Source: Blastobasis lacticolella | Taxonomy: Eukaryota; Arthropoda; Insecta; Lepidoptera; Blastobasidae | Assembly (NCBI GenBank): GCA_905147135.1 | Contig: LR990054.1 | Span: forward strand, 13,429,001 to 13,493,000 | DNA length: 64,000 nucleotides | Direction: 5' to 3' | Part shown: positions 24,000 to 37,274 of the stretch, one piece after another | Numbering within the stretch: the first letter of the stretch is position 1 | Layout of the letters: the number at the start of each line of letters is the position of its first letter | Made by a program: the position numbers and the translations under genes | The notes under the pieces: generated by a model | The model's database searches: none | The model's input: the letters and a program-made list of their open reading frames with translations, nothing else | Told to the model about the DNA's origin: nothing

Positions 24000-26900
24000 T
24001 AAGTACCGTTCTCATTTTTAGAAAAATACAATTTAATTTTCTATACAAAAAACACGACAAACATTTATTAAGGCGGCATTGAAATTCATCAAACATCCCA
24101 ATCGATCATCGGTATAAATCTCACTGGTCGAGTGGATGAACACTAATAGAATTAACAATTATAAGCCACCAATTTTCCACCGCAGTTCATTCATAAAGTA
24201 AACCTGCGCACACGCAACCTCTGTAACCTTAGCCGGGTCTTATAGACAGATCATTAGAACGTCATTACGTATTTAGCTTAACAATGAATGTGTACCGTTT
24301 ATAGTATCGAATTCCCGCCATCATTCTTCAGTCGGTCAACAGTTTTATAGTCTCTCACAAATTGGTTTTGGCAACTTACTGTTTTGTAATTCCTTTGCGT
24401 AATTCGGCGCAAGCTTCCACTGCCTACTTACTACATGTTTAATGTGATAGGTATGTAATATCTCTTTGATTTTAGATTTATTGACCGACTTTACGAAGAC
24501 GGACAAATTTGTTCACACAAATAATATTATCGCTGCCAAATTGTGAAAGTATGTATGACTTGAGTACCCTTTTTAAACAAGTATGCGGTTTTCCTTATGG
24601 TTACCTATATCACAAGAAAAAATGCCTACATTAGTTCGGTACAAGTGTAAATGTGAAGTTCGATAAAAAATATTTCAAGAGCGATACAAAACGAATTAAA
24701 CAACGAAACAAAATGTCTTGACCTCAAAAAACTGACAACTGAACCTCTTAAAAAAGTAAATGGCAGATTTGTCTTTCCTTCACATCGAAACGGAACATCC
24801 TATTGACATAATTTTTGGCACAGGGATAATTAATTGGTTGATGGTAAAGCAAATAGGGACCTAAATAATATCCCACTTACAGTCAAAAGCGAGGATTAAA
24901 GCTAGTTACGAATTAAAATTATGACAACTATATTGCCGTAATTTATGAACCTCGTGGACCATAAAAGTTGCCCTGAGCCATTCATAGCGTCATCACAGAC
25001 CCCGCTCGTTTCACGCTCCAGCATGGCTCCTCGATCGCTATCTAAAACGTATAAATATAAACAAATATGAACCGAAAAAGGTCTCCCTTCAAACATGAGC
25101 TGCCGCAAAACACAAAAATTCCAACCGGGAATGCCGTGTCGTCGTATAGGTCAAATAAAAGGATCCACGGGTCTCTAACAATAACATAATCGACGAGAAT
25201 GCGCCGGCGCCGGCCCGCCGCCACCATTGTCCCGCGGAAATATTAAACACGGATACCTACGAACGTGTGAAATCGGGAATGACACCGCCACCCCCGAAAA
25301 AAACAAACCGTTATGTTTGTTCAAAATTCGAATCGGTTTTGGGTGCGCGGGCGCAAGCATTGCGCTGTTTCTTTATCGGACGACGCTGCTTCCACGCTTG
25401 AAGGTCCATTGGTACTAATTGATACAACTAGTTTGTTATTCTAATAATTTGATTATTCATTTAACATCTGCCTCAAACAACGCCGTTAATAATATCCAAC
25501 TGGCGTCGGCGTAGGTTGCTCATTTTGTGTAACCAAACATCAATCGCATGCGTCCGAAATTCCAATACCTTTGCCAACAGAATTGTGAGCAAAAGAAATG
25601 AATGAACAGGCATAAAGCAGGACCACCTCACTGAAGTGGCAAATGGTGGCAAACAATAGAGCGCGCCAAGCCCCGGCAGCCTAACAAAACAAGCAGAGGA
25701 TCAGTAACGCTGTCAAACCATAGACAAATAGAATTTGGACAAAAAATAACAAGGCATTCACACGAGCACAGATTATGTATCAATTAACGCGGCCAGAGCA
25801 AACTCGGACTATGGGAAAGTGTCCTCGGAATTTATTTATTTAAAGCGCTCGGCTCGAGACGGCACGAACGACCTCGCGCTGCCGTCCTTTTATTGTATTG
25901 GTTACAACAAGGGTTAAACGACTATTTGTTTCTATATGGCACAGTTTAGTTTAACATCATGTTTTAAATGATCGCAGTTATTATCACACATTTAAAGTAC
26001 AGGGTAGGAAACCCGGAACATAGCCTTAAAAAAGTTTTGTTTTTCATGGTACTTACCGAACCAAAAATGTAGAAAATACTCTGTACTATAGATTGTATGA
26101 TTTACGTGAACTTGTTTCGCAAACATCGTTTCTTCATTAACCTGTTGGTTAAAGTTTTGTACCGCGTAACTTGGGTTTTGAGTTGCCTGATATAGTGACG
26201 TAATTGTACATGGCTCAAGGTCATATGAATGACCTATGAAACTATGTCTTTAAATACAGGTAAAGACAGAACGGGATCAAAACGACGAAAATGTCTATCG
26301 CCCAGAAAACTAAATACTATTAATTGATTTGATTTATCAGTCTACTCCGAAACATGCAAAAAAGATGCAAAATCGAGTAACCCATTATAAATAATCTCAA
26401 CAAGAAAAATAAAGATATCCTATCGACCCAATCCTTAACACCCACAAAAGATGTCCAACAAGTTGTATTTGATAATGGCAGCTCTTTATCTAAAACTACT
26501 ACTGATCGTAAAACTTTTTTATTTTATGTCTCTATTCCCCTCAGGTAAAAAAGGTGGCAAATTCTTATCGCTGATAGAAAATTATCTGTTGTGAAGTGAC
26601 AGAGTTATCTCTAAACACTTTCAAATTACAAGCAAGGCTTCTGATGTTTTTTTTTCTATTTCTGTGCAGCTTATGGTCATTTTGGGTATCTGATTGTTTT
26701 AGTTTTTATTATACGTTAACTCTTAACTTTTAAACTTAACATGGATCAACTGGGTTTAAGTGATTTGGTTTTGGGTTTAGTTGCTATATTTTTAACTAGC
26801 TTTTCCCCCCGATTTTTGTAAGTAGTTAAGTCTTTGCTTATATCCTATTTCTTGACGTTTTATCTTTACATAATGAACCTACATTTAATAATAATAACAG

Positions 26901-28430
26901 GTAATAATTATTGTGTGACTGGCAGACAATCATCCCACGAATAGCTCCTTAATCTACAAACTTATATTAACAACTTTATAAGGATTCTAAAAAGTCGAGA
27001 TGTTGATAATCAATAATCATGTAGAGCGGCCCTCGCAGTTTAATAACACATATAAACGGCATATCATCAAAACAAAACTACACAAACGAAAATAAAGTTA
27101 TCCTAAAGTATTAAAGTTGCCAAATTAGTATTCGATGAACAATTTCGTAACAGCCTGTCTGACTACGACAAGGTTTTATATTACTGGTGGCGTAAAAAAA
27201 TACTAAGGCCGCTGTGAAGGGATGTCGACGGTTTGCTATGCAAGCAGCGCCCCCATTTGTTCTTCGTATATAATCTCACTGCAGTACACGCTTGCTCGTA
27301 CATAAATTATTCACGCGTGGCGTCCGTCCATTCACAAAGACATCAATGAAATGTATTTGCATAGACTGAATCACCTGCACCGTTACACTGAGAGCGCTTT
27401 TTTAAATGGTCACCGGTCAAGCAAAGGAACTTTGGCATCCACTACGGTTCTGCATTTCTGCTACTCGCTTAGATGGGCTTGTGATGTGTAAATATTTATG
27501 GAAGTATCTCTGTATCTCAGTATCTCTGTTCGATTCGATGGGTTCTATATAAAGATGTCAACGGTTCGAAGGATACAGATTGACAGCCATACAGACAGAG
27601 GGTGAAAGCCTAGTACAAGGATTCTCTGAGAATCCTTTCTGAGTGGCAGACGATATGAAAGTGGCTTAAAACCCCTGTCTCACTGAACTTATATTGTAGT
27701 AAATTGATCTCATCAATGGAACTATCCATTGCTATACTAATTCGGAGCCTTCCCAAGATAGTTTGTTAGACTTGAAAGTCCATCATTCTACGATTCGCTC
27801 GTAGCTTAAGATAAAATTCAAACGAGGAAAGTGAAAATACGACACTCGACGATTGAAGTCCGGGATTTTATCTAGTTACCAAGTTCAATGAGACTTGCAC
27901 AAGAAGCGGTCAGGTGAATCTTTGTACGGTGAGTCATAGTCCATAATGAATATGTAAATCATGATTCACCACCATGGGAAGCATTCGTCGCGAATTTCGT
28001 ATCATTGTCGAGATATGCCCTATTGTACGCAGTATTGCACTGTACTATTGAGGATTTCTGGTAGTTGATATTGATTGTCCTGATACCGGATGACACTGAT
28101 TGTTAAAACTCGATTTTTCAAGTAACTTCGTCAGCGATTTCCATGAAATTAATTTAGCTATTGCTCTAGTGAAGTTGGATTGTAAAAATGTAATGAACCA
28201 AAGAGAGTATTCCTATTTTGCCTAAGAGTGCTTGGACCAGCTTTTCAAAAATATTGCAGTTGCTTTCAAACCAAAGCCAATGAATATGTGATATCTGTCG
28301 CAAATTATTTTATAGAAGTATTCCAATCTATAAATAATAAGCAAACGCGAGCCTATGCATGTTTCAAGGACAAATAATCCTCATCACTAATTTTATTATT
28401 GGATTACTAAGAAGAAGTAGATATAATTTG
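24000..28430. other. Repeat-poor gene desert with GC-rich patches
   Basis: No gene or repeat was recognised. GC-rich patches at about 25000-25400 and 25640-25880 stand out and resemble non-coding regulatory DNA. Direct repeats such as CAGTATCTCTG near 27510 are very short. Confidence 0.4.
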
Positions 28431-28739
28431 GATAATATCTATAATTGTACACTAGAGTTCATTCCCATTACGCTTGAATCCGGTTGTATTCAAACTAGTT
28501 CCGTTTTTTTGGCACAAGCCCATGTATGAATCACTTTCGTTTGAGCACACCGACGACCTTGGCGATCGGAACTGTAAATCGGAAATTGGAATTGAGAGCA
28601 CAAATATTACGAATTCCCTGAGAATGACTGTCGCGAAGCTTCAATATCTGCAGCACGACTTTTTCCTCTGGAGTTTTGTTTTTGCTAATGAGCGCTTTGG
28701 TCGGAATTCCTGATAGAAATGTCTACTCACAGCTGTCGT

Positions 28740-28870
28740 TCTCGACGATCTTTTCTCATTATTATCCTCAGCTTGTACCAGTCCTTTGCTAGTCACAGGC
28801 TTCCCCTAAGTGTGTCCTATCCTCTTGAAATATACTGGTTTTTCCTGTGGTCTTTCAGAGATCAGCTCTC
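28740..28870 (-). pseudogene. Possible decayed RTE-like LINE 3' end
   Basis: One minus-strand frame reads RTHLGEACD-stop-QRTGTS, resembling the LGEAYVQQWT-type terminus of RTE polyproteins. It has stops and no further support, so this is a weak call. Confidence 0.25.
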
Positions 28871-29199
28871 CACAGCTGAACTACGACAGGTGACAAAGTC
28901 GCGTGCTATACTCAAGAACTCATTTAACCCTACTTAAATAGAATCTTCGCTAGTTACAGTGACTGCTACTTGTAAAATGATGATGGTGGTAAAGAATACG
29001 AATGTAATAATTTTGAAAAAAAGAATCGTACACAACGGTGAATCCGCGAGGTCCACGGCGGGCATCAACATTTACAAGGTTCGACATGTAGTAACTTGTA
29101 TGATTCATTTCGCAGAACCACCTAGTTTTTGCCGAGAATTCCGCCTTCGATTCCAGGATATGACATCCGAACAACCGTGTTAGGGTAACCGGGTAATTA

Positions 29200-30400
29200 T
29201 CGAACGATTACCCAATCTGAGATTGCGTATGTGCGGTAACCGTTACGGCATTGTGAATCAACATTTTTTCCTTATGATCGGAGTTAATAAAAACGTGTGG
29301 ATCATAGCTCACTGGTTAATTTTGGGCAAAGTGAATAATGTAGGTTTTATTTCGTGGCTGATTCATAAGTCAAAACATATAATAACTTAATATGTATTAT
29401 CTAGTATGTTAGTAGTAGTAGTAGTGTTAGTGTTGTAGTTATAGGAAGTGTCAAGTCAATCAATGGTATTGTATACGTCAATAATACAGATAGTAAATAT
29501 TGTTAAGGTAAGGATAAGGTAAGGGTCGTTGCACCTTATGATACGACGCCTTATGTTATTACGTCAATCTAGATTGACTTTATCACAGAAATATGCAAGG
29601 TCACCTAATGTGTACATTAAACATTATTATGAATCCAGACTTGTGTGCGTCAGAGATCGATTATAGCTTCAAACAAAAGCTTGCACCTAATTTGTTAGAA
29701 TTCAATATTTGCCCACTGGTCAGTGGGCAGGACTTTGCGATTCTAAAATCTATTGTTAGGAAAACCTCGTTGTCATCTAGTTAGCTTTCGTATTCGAATA
29801 ACTTGTGCTTGGTGTGTGTCATTATTTTCATTGTCGTTTGATAGCAAATCGTGAGAATAAGCATAAGTAAGCCCCGCCAAGTATTTGTGTCTTTCCGGTG
29901 CGATGTTGACCTGAATTGGTCCTGTCGTCATTTGTGAGTACAGTTGGTGTATGTTGACCTTTCTCTTTGCATGCAATCCTTGCAATCTCGCCATGCCATC
30001 TATTATACTTGCCCACCTACGAGCTGGGAGTTAAAGCCCCTTCTTAAAACCGCGAAGGACTTGGGAAATAACTTTATTAGTGTTACCTACTTAGAAACAA
30101 GTAGAAATGACCGGTTCTTGAGTTGGCCTCGCAAACGAAGGGTTCCATACTATTCGAGAAATAATATTAACACACGTAACCAATAGATAATATTTGATGC
30201 TAGACCTACGTGCGATCGCAAAATTGTATTGAATTCTAAACCGCGATACGTTAACAAAATAACAAATTTAAAATTAGGCTTATACGTCGGAAAAGCTGTT
30301 CTCCCCGTGAAAAAAAAAGCTTTTTTGGTGTTTAAGGTAGCTTAGGTAATTTACAACTTTTTTAATTTTTAGTTTTAAATATAGTGTAAAAACAAGTTTT
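29200..30400. other. Non-coding, AT-rich
   Basis: It holds a TAG microsatellite near 29405-29440 and GGTAAGG repeats near 29508-29528. No gene is recognised. Confidence 0.4.
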
Positions 30401-30409
30401 ACCTACCAA

Positions 30410-30630
30410 CTTCCTACGGTCGGCCAGTGGCGGCACCGTGTTTCGGATTCCGCTGCCCTCCGAAGACAGGCATCCGGTACGGGAGTGGTGAGCAGCAGAA
30501 AAAATGGTTACGCATAGCGACCACAACTGTCCAGACCCATCCTCCTGGAGGGCTACTACTACTAGGTATTGTACCGAAACACGGCTGGCCCGCATGGCGA
30601 CGCGTTCGCCTTTAGTGTGATAACCAGCCA
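30410..30630 (+). repeat. GC-rich segment upstream of the LINE fragment
   Basis: It is GC-richer than its flanks and directly precedes the LINE reading frame. It may be upstream sequence of the same or another element. No protein domain was recognised. Confidence 0.3.
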
Positions 30631-30639
30631 CGTCTTTTC

Positions 30640-31095
30640 ATCCTATCCTAGACGGGAGGCATGCTTCTCTTTGGGCGATCCTTCGAATTGTGCTGAAGCC
30701 GTTACCGCGGTTATACGGCAGGGTATGGAATATTTTATTCCGTATGGTGTCGTCCATGGTTCAGTGCTGAATGCATTCGCGCTAAAGCGCTGAAGCAGGC
30801 GGCATACTCTGCCTGGGCTGAGGTTCGAGCGCAAATGTCTCCGGATACTCGCAAACTGAAAAGAGCCTTTAACCTCGCCGCCGAGTCTTGCAAAAGGATC
30901 CTATGCGGGGCTCGATTCGACCCCATAAGCCGGATTGGCGCCAACCTGGCCTCTTACCCTCCTGGGAGTAAGGCGTTCAGGTCCTTGGCACAAACGGTCG
31001 AATCAAAATTCAGTCAGCCTTCGTTACTGCAATTGCTGAATCCTGACTGGACATTGACACATGTCTCTGAAGAGATTTCATTATTTCAATGCATT
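30640..31095 (+). pseudogene. Jockey/CR1-like LINE polyprotein fragment
   Basis: Two overlapping plus frames encode the end of the endonuclease and the linker to the reverse transcriptase. The first includes DPSNCAEAVTAVIRQGMEYF (about 30675-30740). After a frameshift near 30790 the second reads QAAYSAWAEVRAQ and then IGANLASYPPGSKAFRSLAQ (about 30930-30990). The order matches lepidopteran non-LTR elements. The frameshift and the absence of the catalytic reverse-transcriptase motifs show it is a dead fragment. Confidence 0.75.
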
Positions 31096-31099
31096 GTCT

Positions 31100-32269
31100 A
31101 CTCATATTGGGTATTATTCATAGTGACCGGGAATTATAAATAATTCCCTATTAATCAAATTGCCCATAACATATAATAATACAATAAAAATTCTATCAAG
31201 TATTCCTGTGTTTAGAGGACATTGATCTAAAACAAAACCGTTTTCTCAGGCCAAATATTGGATATGGTGTGTTGCGGTAATTGAAAGCGATAATAAAGTG
31301 AAGTGAATCATCGTCAGGGGTTGTCATTATTTTATTAAAGCGGACTTTAGTAATGTACAGTTTCATACTTTAATTTTGCAACATATTTAAATAAGGATCC
31401 GTATCTCAGGTTCTACTTGTACATGTTTTTATATAAATATGAGATACCTAGGAATACTTACAAGGCACAAATATTTTAATCCACAGACCTTTTTAAGTAT
31501 TTTATTATTTTTGTAAATTCTAAATAAATACAAATATTTGCCCCAAACCATTTACAGTGAAAACTTTAACAAAGTTTTCTAGTTTTTAAACCAGTAGCTT
31601 TTTCGAAGTTTGCTTCTACAATGCTTTCGTATTCCTTTAAATACTTTACCAATAATAAACCACATCACTTAACCATTCTAGTTCACCACAGAAAAATCGA
31701 TCGGAAAAACATTTTCCTCAACTGAAACACAGAAAACTGCGGCCAGCGTTTGACAACACCTGTTAAAAGGTATGCGTCGAACTTCCGGTCATAGTTTCGA
31801 GAGCACGAGCGAGACGAGAGAAGCAAAACGACGTATGTCCTTTACTGGAACATGGCGCTTACGTCTTTTAACCCTTTAGTCACTTCGAGGCCGTAAGCGG
31901 AACGTATGTGACCTTAGGAGACGAAAAGATAATTACTCGCAAGTCGCAATCACTTGTCTCCAATCCCGTCTGGGTTTTTATTCAATCTGTTATATATCCT
32001 GCTAACTGGTTAAATGGCGAATTGGGAGGACATTCAACCCTGTAGGATATTTGCTGAGTAATAGCACGCGATAATATGTTAATTGTACCTTCTACAAAGA
32101 GTTGTGAGGAATTTGTTGACAGTTTTTATCCGCTCACCTTAATTACTAGGGAATGTTTTTAATTTGTCTACGTATCGATATTTCCAGTAATTTGTGGCTT
32201 AATCGATAAAATGACCGATGGAAAATTGTTACGATCTCCTATCTCCCGATCACTTAGTAAACGTTTGTT
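31100..32269. other. Non-coding, AT-rich
   Basis: No gene, repeat or structured element was recognised. Confidence 0.4.
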
Positions 32270-32437
32270 AATATGAAAAGGTAGTAAAAAATTATCTGGG
32301 CGTTAATGTCCCGGTTATGCACTCGCGCAAGAGGGCCCGGGGTCCGCCTTGACCATGATCCAGGATTTGGCAGATCGGGTAATTACAGTGGAGCGACTGC
32401 CATCTGACCTCCGTGACCCTAATACGAAAAGGTAGTA
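32270..32437 (-). mobile_element. 5'-truncated SINE A with 17-bp target duplication
   Basis: The element (32287-32420) holds only the 3' half of SINE A, from the GGTCACGGAGGTCAGATGGC region to its tail. The flanks AATATGAAAAGGTAGTA (32270-32286) and AATACGAAAAGGTAGTA (32421-32437) differ at one position. This is a textbook truncated retroposition. Confidence 0.85.
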
Positions 32438-32439
32438 TC

Positions 32440-33650
32440 GAAGGCCAAATAATATGTCACAAACGCTCTACCTGCGCGCAAATTCTCTCAGGGGTGTTGA
32501 TTGAAAAAAAAAGAAGGACAACTAATTACTTATTTGCATTTCAAATTTGCCGTAACATGTCTGGTGCTTTATAGTGTTTGTTCTGAGGGCCTACACGCCG
32601 GTGACGGCAAACAGTATGTCATTGTTGGTAATGACGGGCGTCTTTGCCTTTTTGCGTTTGCCGTGTCTACTCGGTCACGGCGGACCTGTGGTTTCGCGTA
32701 GGTCAAGAAGGAACTAATAGGCATTGTGTATCTGAATGCTTATAAGGTCTCAGTCTCTCAGTGCTTCTCCGAATTCTGGGCTTGAGTAGGGCTAGGTGTT
32801 ATGGTAATGGAGGTGGGTAACTGTAAAGGGATTGAATTATGGTATTTTATTATTTATGACTGTAGAAATATAGGTTCTTATCCCAGCCATGTAATGAATC
32901 CCTAGTTAATATTACTTACTAAAAAATTGTAGTATACTCCTTGATTTCTGTTGCCTGAGTACCATACTTTAAGGCTTTGTCGCTTCGCTCGCCGCTAAAA
33001 ATTCTGGCGAAAGGAGTCTGCAGCGGTGTGATTGCGTGCAGATACAATATAATTTATAGATATATTCGATTTATAAAGGTACATTCAATATTTAAATAAT
33101 TTCAATACCGACAAAGCGGTAAAATTTTAGTCATATTCAGAAAACAAAATTGCTCTGAAAATTTCTTTAATAAAGTTCCCGTTATAAGACCGCTGTGAAC
33201 CATTACGGAGTACGTACTCCAACACGAACTTTATAAAAAAGAACACCCACAAAAGTTCACCAACCGATTACTCATTACACCTAACCCAATAACCAACCAG
33301 CAGGAAGCAGCCACCCGAACCGTTTTGGCGACAAAACGAGGACCCACAATCACGTCCGACATTAACATAGCATGTTTTTTCGTCCCAGATTCGTGACACG
33401 CCGTGTGTGTGCCCCGCGGTAAATAATAAATCTTTCTAATAAATAAAACAAGGGGACGTGTGCGAGATAAAGGGCGCTCGGTGCGCCCGCGCCGCTACAA
33501 TGGCCTGCGCGGGCGGTCGTTAAGCGACATATTGTGGTAATATTTCCACATTTTAGGGCCCAATGGGAGTTGACAGGGTTACTAAATGCTAAGGGTCTAA
33601 ATGGGGAGCGGTGTGCTATAAGGTTAAGGTAGGAACGTAAATTGCGGCAA
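32440..33650. other. Non-coding; GC-rich patch near 33360-33540
   Basis: No gene was recognised. 33360-33540 is CpG-rich and repeat-free (for example CGGTGCGCCCGCGCCGC), resembling the regulatory-looking blocks further right. Confidence 0.4.
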
Positions 33651-33972
33651 TTTGACTATCGGCATAATCATCATCTTGGCGTTAATGTCCCGATTGTGCT
33701 CTCGCGCACGAGGGCCCGGGGTTCGCCTTGACCATGATCCAGGATTTGGCAGGTCAGGTTATTACAGTGGAGCGACTGCCATCTGACCTTCATGACCCTG
33801 CTACCAGGGGAACCTGACCAGATTGTATCATAGTTATACATCCAGCCACCTGAATGTGCAGGTTTCATCACGATGTTTTCCCTCACCGTAAGAGCATCGG
33901 TTAGTATTCAACTAATGTACATAACTCAGAAAACAGTCATTGGTACATGGCCGGACTTTGACTATCGGCATA
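33651..33972 (-). mobile_element. 5'-truncated SINE A with perfect 16-bp target duplication
   Basis: The element (33667-33956) lacks the tRNA head and begins at GGCCATGTACCAATGAC on the minus strand. Both flanks read TTTGACTATCGGCATA (33651-33666 and 33957-33972). The perfect duplication points to a young insertion. Confidence 0.9.
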
Positions 33973-34075
33973 TGCCGGAAAAATAACCTCGACCAATCCA
34001 CATGAATAGCCAAACGTTTAGACCAGTTTAAATCAATTTCTTTGAATTAGACTAGCCAGATTTTTTACCGCTACC

Positions 34076-34365
34076 TCACTTGGTGATAAGTGACGATACG
34101 GCATAAGATGGAGCATATCTGTCTAAGAACAGCCTATTCGCTCCAGCCTTGAAGGCGTCCTGATTATAATTATCAGTGAACGTACTCGCAGGCAACGTGT
34201 TCCATTCATTAGCCGTACGCATTATAAAAGTTGAACCAAAGCAGCTCGTGCCATCCATGACATAAGGATGAAGCGTTCACCCGGATCGCGTTTCCCGTTG
34301 GCAGAAAGGGGCTGGTGGAATGAGGTCGTGCAACTGCTTCGCACACTTCACGCTGATGTTCACGT
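34076..34365 (-). pseudogene. Jockey-like LINE polyprotein, C-terminal fragment
   Basis: The minus strand encodes CAKQLHDLIPPAPFCQRETR (about 34345-34286). A frameshift follows, then FIMRTANEWNTLPASTFTDN (about 34225-34165) and FKAGANRLFLDRYAP. This is the characteristic C-terminus of lepidopteran Jockey-type elements. It is broken by the frameshift; the upstream domains are absent. Confidence 0.75.
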
Positions 34366-34369
34366 ACAT

Positions 34370-35440
34370 AGTCATGGAGAGGATCACGTCCACGTCTAAA
34401 TTCTTCGAATCACGAATCCGAAACACAGAGCTGCGACATGGCTCCTCATCACCAAATGCCAAGGCTGAAAATGAAGGCTCTGGTAACTTTCTTGTTGACC
34501 TAAGCTACAGAGAATTTCATTAAAAATCATTAAGCTAGTTTATACTGTAATAGCGATACACAACTTTCTGAAGGACTCCACAATGAAAATGCAAATGACA
34601 GTCTCGCAAATTAAAAAGCAACAGAGAGTTCTATTTCCGAATTACGTCATTGCCTTTTTATTTTATTTTTATTGTAAGTGGCCAGTTCCAGACACTTTCA
34701 GTATGCCCCCCACCTGTGGCGGATAGCTAGACTAGACATCTAAATTAAACCTCTTGTTCGTAAATCATATTTTTACGATTACTTCTGCTGCCTCTGTCAT
34801 CGTTTTCTCCCGAAGGCTTCCACGGAACCGTTTTCGCTGAGTTGCCACGCAAACACACAACAAAATTATCACCGATCTCGGCTCTCTCTGATGCACCCGC
34901 CAACCTCCCACTGTGCTTCTGGTGACAAATAATACTTGTGCCCATCACTAAGATATAGAACAAATATGTCGGCCGCCCTGCGACAAACCCTTTTGTGATC
35001 AGTAGCTCGGTTTAAATCACAACTATAAATCTACGTTTTTTATTAATCTAACGCCAAGCAAAAATGCGCTATCGAGGTTGTAGTTTAAAGTTCATTTTCG
35101 TATTTTGAGGGTTTTGACTTAATTTTTTCTTGTTCCCAATGCGCTGCCGCCGCTCTAATTTGTCGAGGCGACCGCGTCGACAATGCAAACGGTCGCGTCG
35201 TGAATATGTTGTGTAAAGACGAAATTGTTTCCAGGGCCAGGTCCATGGGAACGGGTGACGCAGCAGGTCCTGGCCGATTCGTGTTGTACAAGAGAATTTA
35301 CAACGTTATTTAACGACTTGACGAGAGACGTTCGTTCTGTAGTTATTGGGTAGGTACTCAATAATTCTATCGATATCATGAAATACGCAGGAGAGTTAGA
35401 ATTGAATCCTTATCAAATAGATGGATGGATTTGGAGCGGA
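34370..35440. other. Non-coding
   Basis: The part next to the LINE fragment (to about 34500) may be its diverged upstream extension. The remainder is unique sequence with a GC-richer patch near 35140-35290. No gene was recognised. Confidence 0.35.
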
Positions 35441-35449
35441 AGCATGTTT

Positions 35450-35640
35450 TTTTTTTCATGTTATACGGCAAACAAACAGGCAAGCGGGTCACCTGATGGA
35501 AAATGGCCACCACCTCCTATGGACATTAGCAACGTTAGGGACGCTCTTAAGAGACGTCTAATATACCTCTTGAATGATCTCATGTCATAGTCCAAAGAAA
35601 ACACTGGCTGGGAGCTCATCAGATTGAGACGAGCGGTTCG
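35450..35640 (+). repeat. ACAGGCAAGCGGGTCACCTGATGG interspersed repeat
   Basis: The block order CAAACAGGCAAGCGGGTCAC, CTGATGGAAAATGG, CCTATGGACATTAGCAACG, then CTGGGAGCTCATCAGATTGAG is shared with the fragments near 4885 and 16394. Confidence 0.6.
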
Positions 35641-37050
35641 TCACCAACCAACCTCGGTTTCGAACTTATTATATATGCGTATGGAATTTTATTTTATTTT
35701 TCACCTCTCCAGGACTAAAAGCGGCTTTTCCGTACCTACTGAAGAAGGTTAAAAAGTTGTAGGTATTTTTCAGATAAGAGCAATAGTTTTATGTCTCGCG
35801 CCTTTAAATCTCTTACTGTGGGTTTACGCCCTCTATGCTGCGGGTCAATGAGTTTAAGTAAACACTTGCAGCAAAAATAATTTATTGAATACGAGTTGAA
35901 TTTAACGGTGTAATTCTGGTTATACACAATGTTAACTGATTTTTTTACAATTTATTTCACCGCAGGCGCTCACAACCGTTTACTGCTGGAATCCAGCTTC
36001 ACTCTCTCAATCTCCACATCTACCATTGCCAGAATCTGCCGTTTATAGGTGTTATGACTTTCGTGGTTATTCACTACACTTGGGACCATGACGCATGCCA
36101 CTGCGTCAAAATATCAAGGTAAAAACTGGAAACGAAGTAACCGTGGTAAGAAACCCAATAATATGTGCGGTGAAAGTGCTATTTCCTGAATCCGCCTTTC
36201 ACTGAAAAAAAATCTTAGCAGATGGGTTAAAGTTCGCATAGTTAAAATACCCACAGAAAACGTTGCTATTGTTTTGTATAGATTTGATATATACCTACAT
36301 CGATGCGGATTTCTGCATTTGAAAATAATTAAAATCGGTTGTGTAGTTCAGGAAATATTTAAGTATTTGCGTAGGTAGGCGGTTTTCCGTCGTTTCCCTG
36401 GCCTTCCCAACTTACTTGTACTAAAGCGGTGTGAGGGGAGGCCACACTACAAAAGCACCCATTGAAGTCTAATATGGACGTTAAGTACGTTATGTCTAAG
36501 TACCAGTCTTCTATTGCTCTAATTTTAGAGCAGAATATATGTATGGTAGGAAGGAAAGGAATGGTCGGAAGGGGAAGACCGCGACGTAATATCAAAGGCG
36601 GAAGGAGCGTTAATGTGCGAGAAGGTTGTTCTAAAATAAATTGTATGGAAGTTCTCTTGGTAGGGGTTGTCCGACAGAAAACGTCGCCCCTCTTTCGGAC
36701 TTTTTGTGTAGCAATAGACAGATACATAAAGCAACAAATACATACGTCAAACTAATAATACCCCTCTTTTATTGTCGGGGGTTAAAAAGGGGATGTTTCG
36801 CATAAAATTCGGCCTCATCAATGCAACACCACAAATGAACACGCTGCGGGAGTGTCGCCCGTATCATATGCTTACGATTAACCGCTCTAAGGTATGAGAT
36901 CGAATTAAAGATCAAAAATGTAAACAAATGGGTTGCTACCATAAAAAAATAACCCAAAAGGTGGATTATTTAAAATCATTGAAATATTTATTAAAATTAT
37001 CACATTCAAAATGAAATAAAATCATATGAATATTTTAAAATATTTTACTG
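35641..37050. other. Non-coding; possible small repeat at 36745-36795
   Basis: TTTTATTGTCGGGGGTTAAAAAG (36766-36788) also occurs near 2308-2330 as TTTTTGTCGGGGGTTAAAAAG, so it marks a short interspersed repeat. The open frames at 36359-36755 on both strands overlap each other and show no clear family. Confidence 0.35.
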
Positions 37051-37221
37051 AATTAAATAAAAAGATAAAAAATATTCGTGGACAAATTCACACAGCGCCA
37101 TCAAGCCCCAAACTAAGCAAAGCTTGTACTGCCCGGCCGGGAATCGAACCCGGGGACCTCTTGCGTGGCAGACCGTTGACCATGTTGACCATTGAACCAC
37201 TCAGGTCATCAAAATTAAATA
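37051..37221 (-). mobile_element. Short SINE B copy with intact tRNA promoter boxes
   Basis: Minus-strand sense. The head has a GTGGTTCAATGG A-box region and a perfect B box GGTTCGATTCC, and ends with GCTTTGCTTAGTTTGGGGC and GGCGCTGTGTGAATTTG. The flanks share AATTAAATA (37051-37059 and 37213-37221). An internal block present in the copies at 11142 and 62090 is missing. Confidence 0.75.
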
Positions 37222-37274
37222 GGGAACTATGTTTTTTGTTACATATTTGTGCTATTTTAATAAAATATGGGTGC

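Noticed and set aside
36359..36755. Overlapping 97- and 122-codon frames on opposite strands
   Set aside because: Mutually overlapping, low-complexity and with no recognisable family; one or both must be chance.
37135..37207. Second tRNA-like sequence (GGTTCGATTCC)
   Set aside because: Head of SINE B, shared with copies at 11142 and 62090; no foldable acceptor stem with its own terminator was seen.
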